Source: Wuchereria bancrofti
Taxonomy: Eukaryota; Nematoda; Chromadorea; Rhabditida; Onchocercidae
Length of the DNA stretch: 64,000 bases
Direction: 5' to 3'
Assembly (NCBI GenBank): GCA_005281725.1
Contig: SSBO01000007.1
Coordinates: 2,300,402-2,364,401, forward strand
Made by a program: the position numbers and the translations under genes. Below, one piece after another: positions 48,300 through 62,591 of the stretch. Position 1 is the stretch's first letter. Every line of letters starts with the position of its first letter. Below the pieces are notes generated by a model, which had not been told where the DNA came from, did no database searches, and saw only the letters and a list, made by a program, of their open reading frames with translations.

Positions 48300-51200
48300 T
48301 TTTATATGATTCCATAGAAATCGACAAAAACCTTTCGGTGTGATAATGTCGGACAATAAAAGCCAGTAACAAGAACAAGGAGGACACGAATGGGAGAAAC
48401 TCTCGATATGCCGTCAAACTTGTATTATTTTCAATGTTATCTCATGCAGCCGATAAATCAGTTGTTTTACTAATGGATAATACCATTATATATAAAGCAA
48501 AAATTCGTATAAAAAGATCGGGAAAAAATTGGAAACCTGAAATAAAGGTACTGAAAGGACTGGTCTGATACTTCATAAAATTCTCGATGTGTTAAGCATC
48601 ACAATCAAAACTTCCTACCGGTTCTTAACTGAAACTTGTTTTTCTTTCGAGTGATTTAACTCAAAACATACGCTAAGATTCACTTCTCTTATCCTCTTAA
48701 TTTTATTGAGAAAAATTTGGAATACAAGATTTTGTAAGTAACTCCAAACTTCTAGAAATATGTGATTTGCTTTTTCCTGAGCTTTCCTGGTTCCTTAAGG
48801 TATCATATATCATTTAGTTTGTTAATCACCTTCACAACCATCTAGCAAATGAACCCACTCTCACCTGACAGAAATTCTAAATTTTTCAAGCACATCCGAA
48901 ATCTATAGGAATTCGTGACATGTAGAAACACATAATGTTCAATTTGCAAATTGTTCAAAAATTTTGTGATGCCATTATCATCCTTGCAATCTTCTTTTCC
49001 AAAGTTTCTGTGCATTCGGGGTCTCTAAATGCTGACTATAACTTTTAACGATATTCACATCCTTAGCAAGTCCATCAGAATTGTCGATCTTCTACAAGAA
49101 TCAGGCTGAATTTCTCGGTTCCCTATTCCTTCTCATTGTTCAACACATCTTTTTCTCTCCTCTAAGAAATCCTAAATATTACGGAAAGTGATTCTACCAG
49201 TGATAGCATTTAGAAAATTTTGGATTCGCTGCTAAAAAATTCTATTCCTTTTGGTATTAGTAGTTACCCGATGTGCTCTGAAATTCCAAGACTTATTTTT
49301 CTGTGCCGTCAAGGAGACAAGATTGTGGCCATAGAAATCAGTAATTAGTAACTGATAAGCATATCAAAAAGTACGGAACAAGTGAGTACAATTTCGAGAC
49401 GGAAAGAGGAAGTGTGAGTTGGACAGTCGAAGATTTAACCGAAAATTTCAATATATTCACACTTCAAATAAACATGAGAAGTGTTAATGACAGTAAACAC
49501 ATTCCCTCGGTTAAATTAAGACAAATTAAAACAACTAATATTCACTTAATTTGAAGTAAATAAAAAGATGTTAAAGTACAGTGGTATTGAAGTGAGAGGC
49601 CTGAAATAAACATATTCCAAAAAGGGAAATAATGGTTTTTCCAATGTAAAATTTTGAGCACTAACAGAAGAGAGAGAAATGAGGAGTGATTGACAGTTAA
49701 TAATTCTTATTCTAACTCGCAGTATGATAAGTGAACAATTAACAACTGCTCATTATTGACATTTTCAAGAATAACGATAATCAGCAACAAAAAGTGTAAA
49801 ATTTGTAGAAAATTTGAAGTTGCGACATAATGTGAACATTTGAGAACATTTGGAAAAAAATGCATGCATATATGCAAACTTCTCCTCGACTTGGCTTGTT
49901 CATCTGGAAAGGGATGAACACAAACTACATACCTACGCGGATAATTGCCAAAACAACCAACACTTACGCACTGCGCTCGTATTAACACGCAAGCGTTCGG
50001 GTCGTCATTGTGCAAAAATCAATATCTCACATGAAGATAACTGAGGAGGTGTGCTGGGAAATTTCATGAGAAGTTTGAGGAGATGGTTCTGAATTCCGGA
50101 AATAAACTGAATTATAGGCTGACTTCTTGTAATTGTTCCGAGAGTTGGATAACTTGGTAGAAAAAAATATGTTAAGTGAAATTTTGAGATTTCATCAAAA
50201 CATGGACTAGTACAAACAATCTGATGTAACCGGACATGTTTCAACGAGATAAACAGAAGATTTACCCGTTGCTTTTGCACCGTCTCTATCCTTCGTTTAA
50301 AGGAAAAAAAGATTTTAAAAATGTTTTTACCGATTAAACACTAAATCTTTCAGTTTAGTTATTGACAAGAACTGCATTTTCTTTTAACCTTATCAATAGA
50401 GCTACTTAATGGACAAGAGACATGCTAACGTCTAAAATATCCCTGACAAACTGGGAAACTTCAATACCAATTGAATATGTCTAGCATCTTCTAAACTGGA
50501 AGCTTCCCAAATCGACTTATCATCAATTCGGGCCGATTTTTATTGCCATAATGAATGTTCGCTCAATTTATGATTTATGGTAATTTGAAATTTAAGTTTA
50601 AGTGATATATTTTACTAAAATTTGATCTGTCAATACTTAATGTAACGTCTTTCAGACATGTTTGAAGCTTTTCGTTCATCCATTCCTTCGAGTTTGTTGC
50701 AGTGATACATGCTCCCCGAATTTTCCAATTGATGTGCATTCATAAGTTTGTGTACTAAACATGTGAGGAAAACAATTATCCGTTGATCAAAAAACTATGA
50801 AAAGGTAATAACACTATGATAAAAAAGAAATTCTCACAATATCCTTTCATGAAACTATAAAATAATGAGATGGAGGATTGTTTTCAAAATGTTTACAGAC
50901 TTTTGCTACTTTTTACATCAGTTTTCATTCAGATGCTACCTGATTTTGTGTCACAGTTTAGCCACAGAGAATCAGTGAACCATCTGAACATTAACATCAG
51001 CAACTATCAGCCGATCACGAGAGGAGGTTTTTAGATCTTTTGATAGAGACAGATTTGTGATGAATTTAAATACCAAATCTGTGTGAACCATTACATGCAA
51101 GTATTTTAACACCTAATTAGTTTAATTAATAAAATTGAAGGCTTAAACGATGATCGCTTCTCTTTAATTTGTGAATTTTATACTGAAGAAATGAAAGTTA

Positions 51201-53552
51201 TGCATTACTCATTGACTGGAAAAAAAGGAGTTTTCTATTGCAAAGTAATCATATACGTGGTAATGAATATGCAAATTAATCTTAACGGTTTTTAATGATA
51301 TCAAGAGGCTAAGCTAATTTCCCAAGATTTTCATAAAAAAATTTCTTTGTTTCCGTGTTGATTGAGACATTAATAAGAAGGAAATGAGTTTTTGTGACAG
51401 ATAAGAATTCTTTCAAGCAAATGAAATAGTACACATAAGGGAATAGTTTTGATAAAATAACCTGGTGATGCTACTTATGAATGATCTAGAATGTAATGCT
51501 TGCTTACGAATTCCATTCAATTAATTAATTCGAATCATATCTCTGAATTAATATGATCAGCCCAGCAGTGATTCGCTGTCTCCTTTCTTTGCGATAATCA
51601 ATTGTGTGTGAAGATTTGGTGATGTTAGGAAAATGATGAGTAATTATTGTCGATGAAAAAAGAAACTGAAATTGTTCCTGAAGGATTCACAGCAAACTTC
51701 CATTTTCATCTGACACATAAGTTAACTATGGACTATTTGATCTAGCATCACCAAGATAAGTGGTATTTTTTCATCCGAATGTTTTCAAGCTTACATAAAA
51801 GAAATCTAAATCTGACCATTTTAACAAGGATAAGCAAATATCAGACAAAGTTATACTGCTGCACCCACACTCATACAGTCTTGCAATATTTCCATCAGTG
51901 ATTTAAAGCTCTCTCAATTCAAAAAATCCTTTAAGAAAGTAATCTGTCTATCACTCAAATGAATTACCGTAGGAAAACAGTCCAACAATTCATCCTATTA
52001 TACTATAACAGGTAGTTCAAAACAAATTGCTGTCATCACAAGCTAAAGCTATTTGATTTAGATAAGAACTAATATAACAACTGAAGGCTGAACTGTCCAT
52101 GACATTTATCTATATAGTAATACAGACAAATTACCGCAAAAGCAAGATTTCATCAAAATTTCAACACACACACAGGCAATATTAATATTCCTGACGTTGA
52201 AATGACTTTGACAGTAGCTATCGAAAGTTTTGTCTTGATGTTAAAGCAGATTATTATTAATTTTATGCCTAGTACCGCCCTTCTAAAACACAACAAAAAG
52301 ATTTAAAGTTACTCTTAAACGATAATCATTTAGTACTTTTCACACAAATAACTAACAGTAACAATGCTGCTCATGTTTGCAATTCAAGTTTAATAAAATA
52401 CTCATTTACATGAATTTGCATGATGGTAGATTTATCTGTTGTGGGCACTGGAATTACAACAAAGTGATCTTTCAGCCGATGTGTAAAGCTTTTTGAAGTA
52501 GCAGTAATTACACATAGTGATAGTTTTTGTCTCATTTGTTTCAAATAGATAATAACTCTTCAGTTAATTTTAAATTAGCTTTAAGAAACTTGCAGAACCT
52601 CGAAATCACCAGAAGTAATGTATAAAACTGCATAATCTTTCCCCTGATAGAAGAGCACATTTCACCATTCAGAAGAAATCGCAATAACAGAAATTCCATC
52701 TTCTTAAGAATCGCTACGACGTATTTTCTATTAAAATCGTTCTGCGCAAGAAAAATTTTCCGTTATTCGTATGTTCATTTGCTTTCCGAATCAACAGCAC
52801 CACAAAGATTACGGTGTAAACATTTTATTTCCATGAAGAAAATGAAAAATTTTGGAAAATCTAGTAATTTATATCGTATTTTTATTCTAGTACTAGCAGT
52901 CACTTCACGTATCTCATGAAAAATATACATTCACGTGTTCGTTGCAACATTTGTTTTTTCAATCAGTGATTTCTAACTAATTGAAATTAACTTGATTTTA
53001 GGTTTCCTGAGTAGAAAAGTCTATGCCATTAAGACAAATATAACTTCTGCCAATCAACATTTAAAAAACTATTAAATTTTATGGAATGCAGTAACAACAT
53101 CTTCGGCGCTCTTGCCGAAGGGACATTACAACTAGCTAATTCAGTTAAGTTTAATCCGATTAAATCCAGTAGGACTTCTGGATCTATTCCATAGAACATT
53201 ATGTGAAAATAAATATTTTCCATTATTTTCGTTGGATTTCTTTTTACATACGATTTGCAAAATTAACTGAAGAAATTTTATTATTTTAAGAGAGAAAAAA
53301 GAAACGACTGAAATATTTTTTATATAATTTAGTATGATGATGGAATCTCTCTTTCATGATTATCTTGACTGATCAACATTTTATACTTTAAATATTTATA
53401 GTATTATTTATAATACTTTAAATATTCAGAGTTAAGGTTTTTTGCAATCTATGAGATTCTGTAAGTTAATTAAAAAACATTTAATTCCAAACTCATCAGA
53501 GAAGCAAATGTTTATCTCAAGTAATTTTCTTTTAAATATTTAAAATTTGATA
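48300..53552. other. AT-rich intergenic region downstream of ptr
   Basis: No gene is supported. A GC-richer island at about 49860-50030 is open on both strands (minus 49707-50015, 102 codons, Cys-rich; plus 49850-50044), but neither has a family or splice context I can defend. The rest shows only scattered short frames. No RNA or clear repeat. Confidence 0.4.
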
Positions 53553-56500
53553 TTATGAGGAGAAAACAGCAGGACAGACAATCTCACGTCTTCGTAACCT
53601 TCTACAGAACTGCATTACTAGATCAGTAAGTACAAGCATACATGGAATGATAAGCAAACCGTGAAAAACGCATAGAAAAATACACAGCAACATCGTTTTC
53701 ACAAACACCTGAAATTAGAGGAATATTGCATTTCAAGTGTACTAGGCCACTTTTGAGGGTTAAACTGTAAAAAGTTTTCGATATCGGCTTGTACAATACA
53801 GTGACAAACTAAATTAAGAGAAATATTGATGTTTTGTTTTGAAAGAATAATTATAAGAACTATCTGTTCCTTTAAAAAAAAGTATTTCAATAAATTGAAA
53901 TATCATTTTCCACTTAAACCTAAAACTTATGCAAAAAAAAAGAAAGCATACCTGTGCTATATACAGCTCTTTAAAGAAAAGACCAAACAAGCACAAACTT
54001 GTGCTTATCGATGCTTGCAATGCAGGAAGTGCAACTGATGCAAAACATATCCGCAACTTTTCCTTTACTGCTAGTTGTCGATTGGTGGTTGTTCCTGAGA
54101 GAAAAGTTTACTACCAATATTCTAAATAAAATTAAAATTCTCGAGAAATTAATAAAAATTAATAAATTTAAAAAAATTCCTTCGTTTTGATAATCCTATT
54201 CACTTATTGTCTAAGCCATAATCCATCTTGCGCTGAATCATGCAACATTTTATGCGATAGAGTGAAGCTATCGTAATACCATAGCAAAGTCTTACCGTTG
54301 CTGTTATAGTGATAAGCCACATGAGCTGGTATATCAACGCTAAAACCCATTGAAATTAACATCGCAGCCATCATGATTGGTTCCAAATTAAGACCCATTA
54401 GAGTTAGTATTCCGACTATGCCTTTAAAAGAAAACTTTTCTGCTAATTTGACAACTGCGCAAAACTTACTGGCAAATATCGCATATATAACCTGCTAAAT
54501 TAAGTAAAATAACGAGTTGTTTTGAAGTTTTTGGAAGTCAAATAAAAAAAAGTAGAAGTTTTATTAAGTTTTCAATTTGTAAATCTAAAAACTTTTCGAT
54601 TAATAACAGACCAGTCATAATGGAAACGATAGCAACAGATACAACAGCCACTGTGAATATATCGTATAAAAAGATGAAAGAAATGAATGCCATACAAAGT
54701 AATATGCCAAGCGCTGATTGCCATGCATCTGTTGTCATATTATCAATCAAATCTAAGAATATTGCATCGTCCGTGAAAACAGTTACGTTGAATTCCCTGG
54801 AGGATGAAACTTCGTCATTCATTGCGTTGTATTATTTCATTATCATAGTATTTTTATTATTACTATCATTTTTTGTCACCACATTGTTTTATTATTACAA
54901 AGATAATCAATTATCAGTTGTCTTTTAAGCTAGTCACCAAATGGCCTTATCAAGAAATAGTTAAGAATATTTTAACCATACAATCTTAACCAGAAATTGC
55001 TCTATTTCTTTATAACTTGAATTAAATACGACAAAATTCAAATTTCAGATCAAGTAAGTTAGTGAAACGACATCTGCTCCTCAGTTTTTTGAGTGTTTCG
55101 CTACAAACCTGTACTTATCTATAATATCGCGCCATTTATTCAGCAGGGCACCTCTTTGCGGCCAGTCCTTCAAATTTTCGCCATAATAAGCGGTTGTAAA
55201 GAAGAATCTTAGCAGGTGACCACTGTAAATAAGTTTTCAGATCAAGCATAATAGCTTGAAATTCATTCCATTTTAGAGAAATTAATATTTGGGCAATTTC
55301 ATCTCTTTGCCATGACGCAGGCACAGAACGTATTTTACTGTTGAAAATGAAGTGTGCTGAGGTACAATGAAAGGATCACAATAAATAAGAGTCTGACTTC
55401 GCAATAAGATCACCTTCGCAACTAATGCCCAGCAAGACTTTTCATACATTATATGATGAAATGATTAACAAATCATCTAAAAAAGTTTTGAATACACAAA
55501 AAATTTTAAAAATTCTATGTTAGATTCGGATTTGTCTGAAAACCAACTAAAAAATTGAAGAAACAGTTGCAAACTGTGCTTAAATAAAATAAGCTTGTTA
55601 AAAATTAGAAGTGAAATTTAAAGACGAAATAGAAATTACGTTGTTTCGTCGAGAATCAAAAAACCGCGCCATCTCTGATATTCGGGCCAGTCTAAAAATA
55701 TCGGCAAATCATCTTCTCTCAGTAAAATGGAACCATTTAATGAATCTGAAATTTTATGTCCAAATGAATAAAACTTCAAATTTACGAGACGAAAGATTAT
55801 ATTCTGTTGTTGGAAATGAAATATGCTGAGGTACAATGAAAGTCATTGTAAATAAGAGTCTGATAATAATGTGAGGATGCTGCAGAAATTTCATCCATTG
55901 TTCGCATGTGGACAGCTGCGCGGCATGAAAATGGTGCGCACTCACACGTACACACTGCGCACACATGCATGCAGGACTGCATCTCGTTTGCTGTTACAGG
56001 AGAGAATCAATCCTGACATATAACTGCACCTCATTGATCATTGATGATGGAACAAACCATTGCTGTAATCTGCTTCATTCCATTGTTTCTCGAAATCAAT
56101 GAAATCGCGAATGAAATAATTGGTACTTTGTGCGCCCCAAGAACCATTCATATGTTCCAATTCATAAACCATCTGATTAAGACGTTGAAAACGATACATA
56201 TTCGATAGATTTCCAGGGTTGTTTACATAAAATTGTGGCATAGTATGTTCAGGTATCTGATACCATTGCAAAAGGTCGTTGAACTGAACAAAAAGCCTTG
56301 AATTTTTCAAACTAACGCAATCATTTACCATTTCAACAGACGTGCATGCATGCAGTGGCAAAAATCTATGTTTTGCGTGAGCAGTCAACATGATGCACTG
56401 CTGGTCGTGGGACATTTTTCCAAGTGATTATTGGCTGTCACCATGTAATTTACTTGCATTAGGACTGAAGCTGCTATTTTACGATTGATAAATTCATAGT

Positions 56501-59500
56501 TATTGAATGTTCACTTTTTTTAAAAATTTCGGATAGGAAAAGAAACCTCAATAAGCGGTGAATCCAATGGATATAGCTTTTCAGATGTTAATTCAATTCT
56601 TATTTGAGTTATTCCCTGAAAAATAAAAAATTAAGAAGTATTTTATAAATTGAACAATGTTTCGTTGCAAATTTATGCGACAAAAGTTTGATTAAATTTT
56701 GTTAGCAGAAAAGGAAGACAAGATTCAAAGCAAAATTATTCAGTTTTATCGGAAAAAAGTCGTCATAACTGAATATTTAAAACATACAAAAATTGAGATT
56801 ATGATGAGAAGAACCCACGAACAAAATACACCGACAGCAAAAACTCTGTTAGTGACCAATGTGACGTAACCATCAAGTATAAACGTACAAATATTCTTTG
56901 CGCGTTCACGGAAATCTTGTGAGTTCTAAAAAAAACACTCTCAACATACAGTGAACGGTCATTTTTTCAAAAAAGTAAGTTTCGAAGTGTTTTTCCAATA
57001 TTTCTATTTTGTGACAGGAAAAAGAAGTAAAAAAAAGTGAGTGGATAGGTTAAGGGGTGCAAAAGCTGCTAAACTTAACACAACATATTATGTTAATTTT
57101 AATCAACCTCTGACCTCCTTGTGACCTTTACCTCCACTCCTGTCTTCTTATTCTTCTTATTCCGTATTCAAATAGATGTGATCGATGACGAAAATTTCAC
57201 CTTTGTGCCATAATTTATTATTGTGCCTTTTTTCTCGTTGTCAATTTTGATTGAATGAGTATTTTGTTGTTCCGCTGTTATTTTCATTTCAAAATATCCC
57301 GCAACACACATTATTGCCGAATAAAATGTTAACTGAAAAAGTCAGCGAATACTCACTGCAGGAAATTTCGTTTATTTATCAAATATATTAAGAGCTATTA
57401 TTGTTAAATCAGTTTTGTCCGGCAAATTCCAAGCTAAATTGTTTACAACTTAAGGAAGGGATGCGGTAATGTATATTGAATAAAAGATTTTATAGAATTA
57501 ATTAGTAGTCCTCAATAGTTTCCAATTTCCCCTTTGTCGCAAATAAGCTTTTCTCTGTATTCTTTACACAAACAAAATTATTACCATTTTGAGAACAGTG
57601 TATAAATTCAAAAAATAAACAAACAAACGAGCGGTTAGCTTTCACAAATAAGAAGAAGCTGTGGAAACGAAAATAAAATCAAAAATACCACGATAAAATG
57701 AAATTCTTGCAGATTTCTAGTTGTACATGAAATGAAATTTTAATATGTGATGTCTCTGATAAATCATAGTGAATAGGCGAAGTGAAATGACCTGATAAAC
57801 ATAATCCATGAAAATGGATGACATATTGCCAAAGCATAATACTGTAATGGAAGGTGAACCACTAACAGAACCAACCGCATCAGCTAAAATATTCGTCAAG
57901 GCTGATATTAGGATGGCAGGCCCAGTTTCTTCTAATACCTGAAATAATTGATATATTTACCTAGAATTAATGAGCAGATAATCTTTGCATTTTCATGAAA
58001 TTCATGATATTTTCTCTATTCACAAAAGGTTAATCAACTGCTTATGCAAATCTATAAAAGATTGTTGGTAACCAGTGCAAGACGATATGGGACGCAATCG
58101 TCCTTGACAGGATGTAAAATACATTCTCTCGTGACACGTTGCCATGCATGTATCATCAAATAGGCATCGTCAACGCCTGCAAAATAAACTTCCGGCAAAA
58201 GAATTCAATCATTGCATTTAAATTTTTAAATTAAAAAGAAATGTAAATAAATAAATGAAACAGAATCACACAGATGATGTGCTCTATGGAATAATTGCGC
58301 TGAATTAAGATATTTCCGCTACTTAAGAACAATGGATATTCGAAAGCATGATCTTACCAATAGCAAGGGTAAGAAGTGGTGTTACAGATAAGATGGCATC
58401 ATACCGTACTCCGATGGTTAACAGTAATCCGATTGCTGTTGCATTGGCCATCAGAGGACAAATACAGGCAAAGAGAGCTAAATAGATCTAAAAAACTAAA
58501 TAGGTGGTAAGCATGCCTTCCAGTACTGTATGGAAATTCCTTATCTTGTTCAAACTAGGCTCTTTTTAATATGTTGGAGTCACTTCCTCAATGAAATCGC
58601 TGTATTAAAGTGCTTCTCCTTAATATTCCTTATCTTTTACTCATGACTGATAAGTTCTATCAAGACTGATAAGGATTTTATTACTATATTCACTATACCT
58701 ACTATATGTCCACACATTTGGAAAATTTCTTCTATTATCGAACCTTATAAATGCTCATTTGTTGCATATATATGGCGCTGATTGTCGTTGATATTGCTGA
58801 ACAAATGAACGTAATACCAAAACCAAGAACCAAATACGGTAATATACTTAAACCAGCACGAGATATCTCATAATCAATGTAATCAAACGATACCATCAAT
58901 ACACGAATGTGTTTTGGCTTATGATCACTAAAATTAAATGACTTTTTTTAAAGCATAACTTTCAAAAAGTTATTCCTTCCCATTAATTCAAATCTGATAT
59001 TTTTTTGTCTCTTAATATTGTGACAACAACTTTGTTTCAATGCCAATTTAGTAATGATTTACATGTTTTTTGCTGTCTCTAGAAGATGACAATTTGCAGT
59101 GGATGTTTATGGAGAATAACTAAGTGACATCTTTTGAAAAAATTACACTGATATTATGACCTTTGACTTTTTTGTTGTTACTATGATCTTTGAAATATTC
59201 AGGCCAATTCAATGAAGACCACTGAAAATTAAGTTTTTAAGTATAATTAAGCCAAGCATCTTGCTTCAGTAAAACGAGCAGATTTTGCAAACCGAAATAT
59301 CTGTAGTTTTTTGGTTGAAGTGAAATCTGTAGTTGGATATATCCAATTGAAAGAAATTTTTTATTTAGCAAATTTGATTCGTAATGCATAAAGCATGCAT
59401 GCTGCATCAATATAAAACGTGCGTCCAGTTTTGCATGAAAAATGTGCAAGCCAGTTTCAAATTTGTTAACATCCCTATTTACTTACTTTGACATTGCTGC

Positions 59501-62500
59501 CAATGGTATTAGCTTGACATTTAATGCTTCTTCGTCTTTTTGAAGAAAAAAATTGCATGCATTCCGTACATCACTAATAAACTTTTTTCTTTGTGAAAGG
59601 CTTTGCAGTGGTACGTAGAGTAGATGGAAATATATCAGTTAAACTTTTCAGCAATTATTATGGGTGTAACTCAAACTGAAGAAAGTGATAAAAATAGCTT
59701 AGCTTATTTGGACTACTTGAGAATGATATCATTATCACTATTGATATTTTTTCATATTTCAACTTGTTGCAGAAGTACTAATTAGTCAAGTTCAAATAAT
59801 TATTTTAATCAATTTCACTTTTTCTAATTTTTTCCCATCAAGAAGCAGAGTTATATTTACGTTTTTTGTTTAGGTCTTTTGTTTTGGTATAAGCTTAGAG
59901 GAAATATTACAAGGCTAACAATATAATTCGAACAGAAAAGTTTGTGTAGATAAATACATAGGAATTGATAAGGTGACACCAGATCAAAACTTGACAAAGA
60001 TATATCCCTAGGATTTCGAATGTCTGTCAGATGTTCTCAATACATAAAATACTGTAGTGCACATCAGTCGGGTTAGTTCTCATGGAATGAAACATTGTCA
60101 GCTTGGTCACTCCATAATGATTATATAGCTCTCCAGGTGGAAGAAATTGAAGTAGCTAAGGTTGACGCGACAAATACGGTCTTTGTATTTACTCACTACT
60201 TCGTCTCCATATTTCCTTAGCATCTCATCCGCTGTGGTTTTCTACAGTAACAGGGAGGGATGATCAAAGGAGCAAACTTACTGTTGGAAGTAACGAACGA
60301 TACCCAATTCATACTGTCGGGTTTGCTTTACTGTCCAATCACCCACTCGTTCCGCACGATACATAAGTTTGATCATCTTTGCCGATACCATATTTGTGAT
60401 GAAAGGAGCATAATTAGTAATTTCCGTAACTGAACTATTTATCTTATTGTCCATTATTAGCGTGTCGTTTTTTAGTTCTATTCCATTAAAATTCATCTGG
60501 AATGGTAATGATCTGAAAAGATCCAAAATTCTAAAATGTTGGCTTATAATCAGAATCATCCGGTTATTCACTGACATTATATAAACTCTTTTAAAAAACC
60601 TAGTGGTGCAATCTTCCCAATGAATTTATCAAATGATGAGATCTTATAATTTCAACAGTTAAAAAATAATGTTTTCCTGATTTGAAATACATTTCCTGTG
60701 TATTCCAACATAACCCACAAGTTACCACTCCCACACTATAATTAGATATCTAATTCAGAATTAAAGTTATATATATATATATTCAGAATTATATATATAT
60801 TCAGTACCTGTATGTTAAAAGCACGCCCGTACATTTTGGAAATGGGATAATTCAAAGAAATTCGGTCGTTTAATGGTTGATGAGCTCGGAATCGTTCCAA
60901 CTGTACTTCAAAACCATTCTATAAAGTATCACCGTTTTTTTCTAGAACTTTATTTGAGTAGCAAATTCATTTGAAACTTTTCGATATAATTAAACTGGTA
61001 TAATTAAAAAAAGTCCACTCACTGAATCTAAAGCCTCAGATTTTATAATATTTCTTATTATCGTCTTTCACATTAGTTCCATATAAAATCCAAGGATCTA
61101 CTATCTTTCAAAATTTGATTTGGTGGCTTAGCTAAAAAATCAGGAAAAAGCTAGAATGGTTACATCCTTTAACTTTTCAAAAAATTCAGTTTAGTATTAT
61201 CAAACTGGAATAAAGATAAAAGAAGAAATCTAGCGACAAGGATTATCATATTTTTCCATTAAACGGTTCAAATCCAACATATAGATTAAATGACTTTTGA
61301 ATACATGAAAACAAAAAACTTCTAATTTAGAGCTGTCGATTGCTAGTTCAATTATTATTCTAGGAATGCTCAATAGATAGAAGTACGGTTTTAAGCTTCT
61401 ATTTTAACGGAAAAAAAACAGAAATATTGTTTTGGATCAGTAATTTCTAAAAGTATATTCACAATTTAAAAAGAAAAAATGTTACATAAAATTGTTGCAG
61501 CGGAAGATTGAGCAAACAGAAATTACGACAAAATTCATTGAAAGACTCTGCTCTACCAAGAATATGATTGTGTATTGTAAAATTATTCGAAATCAATTCA
61601 TCCACCTGAAACTGACATTTCCAATAACTCTCAGATTGTGGATTATGAGAAGAACTGAACAGTTTCTTCGATGATATAAAGGAGAAGTGCCAAAGCCTTC
61701 TTCTAGAAGTACAGTAATTTAATACAATCTGATGAAAACAAAAAAACATTTGGCAGGTGTGTTTTTTTGATGAAATTCAAAACTCTATGAAGGTGGAAAG
61801 GTTTCCTATCGTTATTGCGATTTTGCGTAATTTGATTTACGTTCATAACTTTCTTTATTCTTACTTCAACAGCCTCTTTCAGTATTTCCGCTCTCAGCGT
61901 TGAACCATTATCTTTGGCAACGATAAGAGCCATCAAAAGGATTCCTTTACCGCTGTGATTAGTGAATTCTTCTTGTACTGCGTATTCTTCACGTGATCGT
62001 GCCCCGTATGGTATGAAACCCATTAGATCATTTTTAAATCTGCAATTTTGAGGAATACCTTCAAAAATTTATTTTATAATCTCAATGAATTGCAAACTAA
62101 TGAGCAAAAAATGTTTAGTATTATTCTTTTTCACCTGAAATAATCCAAAATGTACTCAAAATTTTAATGTGACATTCTTGAATACAGCAAAACTAATTAT
62201 CCTTAGAACTTTACTTTTTTTAAGATATTTGTATTCAAAATGCATTACCGTTGTTTGAACTCTTTGTTATTTACTGCTATTGAAGAATAAAACAGAAGCA
62301 GAATAAACTAGATTTAATTAAATAAAACTTAAAAGTAACTATTAGTTAATAAGAGATTTAAATTTAAGATTCAGTTATTTGTATCCGAAATTAATAAAGA
62401 AAAAGAACTAACGGTGTAGTGACAACTTTGGCGGTACATACAATGGATACTAAAACGGAAATAATAATTGCGCCAGTGACATGATCTGCTATGAAGTACG

Positions 62501-62591
62501 ACCAACGCCTATGTAGAAGATTAACAAATTGAACAAGACGCGTTTGACTTCCAGGTTCAGTAGAAAATGAATAAAAAGAGGATAAATGCAT
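53553..62591 (-). CDS. Patched-related (PTR) protein with sterol-sensing domain
   Basis: PTR proteins are RND-type multi-pass membrane proteins used by nematodes in moulting, endocytosis and lipid handling. 18 exons, high to low: 62591-62413, 62039-61865, 61605-61486, 60918-60808, 60496-60282, 58927-58744, 58487-58358, 58176-58073, 57938-57792, 56925-56788, 56615-56547, 56283-56058, 55745-55640, 55222-55109, 54796-54612, 54421-54296, 54067-53952, 53708-53553. All phases agree: 2,601 nt, 866 aa, a normal PTR length. Seen in order: TM1, first luminal domain (GARSREEYAVQEEF, VAKDNGSTLR), sterol-sensing domain with LAIGVDDAYLM, second luminal domain (YVNNPGNL, GSWGAQSTNYFIRDF, FLDWPEYQRWRGFL, FNVTVF), then MGFSVDIPAHVAYHY and a C-terminal VFVKT helix. 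The start ATG at 62591 is the only Met before TM1, but a further 5' exon cannot be excluded. Which of the many ptr paralogues it is cannot be assigned. Confidence 0.95.
55346..55865. repeat. Direct repeat in adjacent ptr introns
   Basis: About 55 bp at 55346-55400 matches 55810-55865, sharing gctgaggtacaatgaaag and aaataagagtctga in register. The copies sit in consecutive introns, upstream of exons 14 and 13 respectively on the minus strand, which suggests a local tandem duplication around exon 13. Confidence 0.65.
60765..60804. repeat. (TA)n / attcagaa tandem microsatellite
   Basis: Two TA runs, each followed by ttcag(aatt/tacc), end at the intron edge next to the ptr exon at 60808. Confidence 0.6.

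Noticed and set aside
53029..53223. 64-codon minus-strand frame after the ptr stop
   Set aside because: The ptr frame already ends properly at 53553, and this frame has no acceptor or family match.
55136..55324. 62-codon minus-strand frame in the ptr region
   Set aside because: It runs across the acceptor of exon 55222-55109 in the wrong frame; the correct frame gives a family-consistent FFFTTAYYGENLKDW.
60497..60512. Alternative acceptor (cttttcag) for ptr exon 5
   Set aside because: It would lead to an in-frame stop given the phase of the previous exon; the acceptor ending at 60497 keeps phase and family fit.
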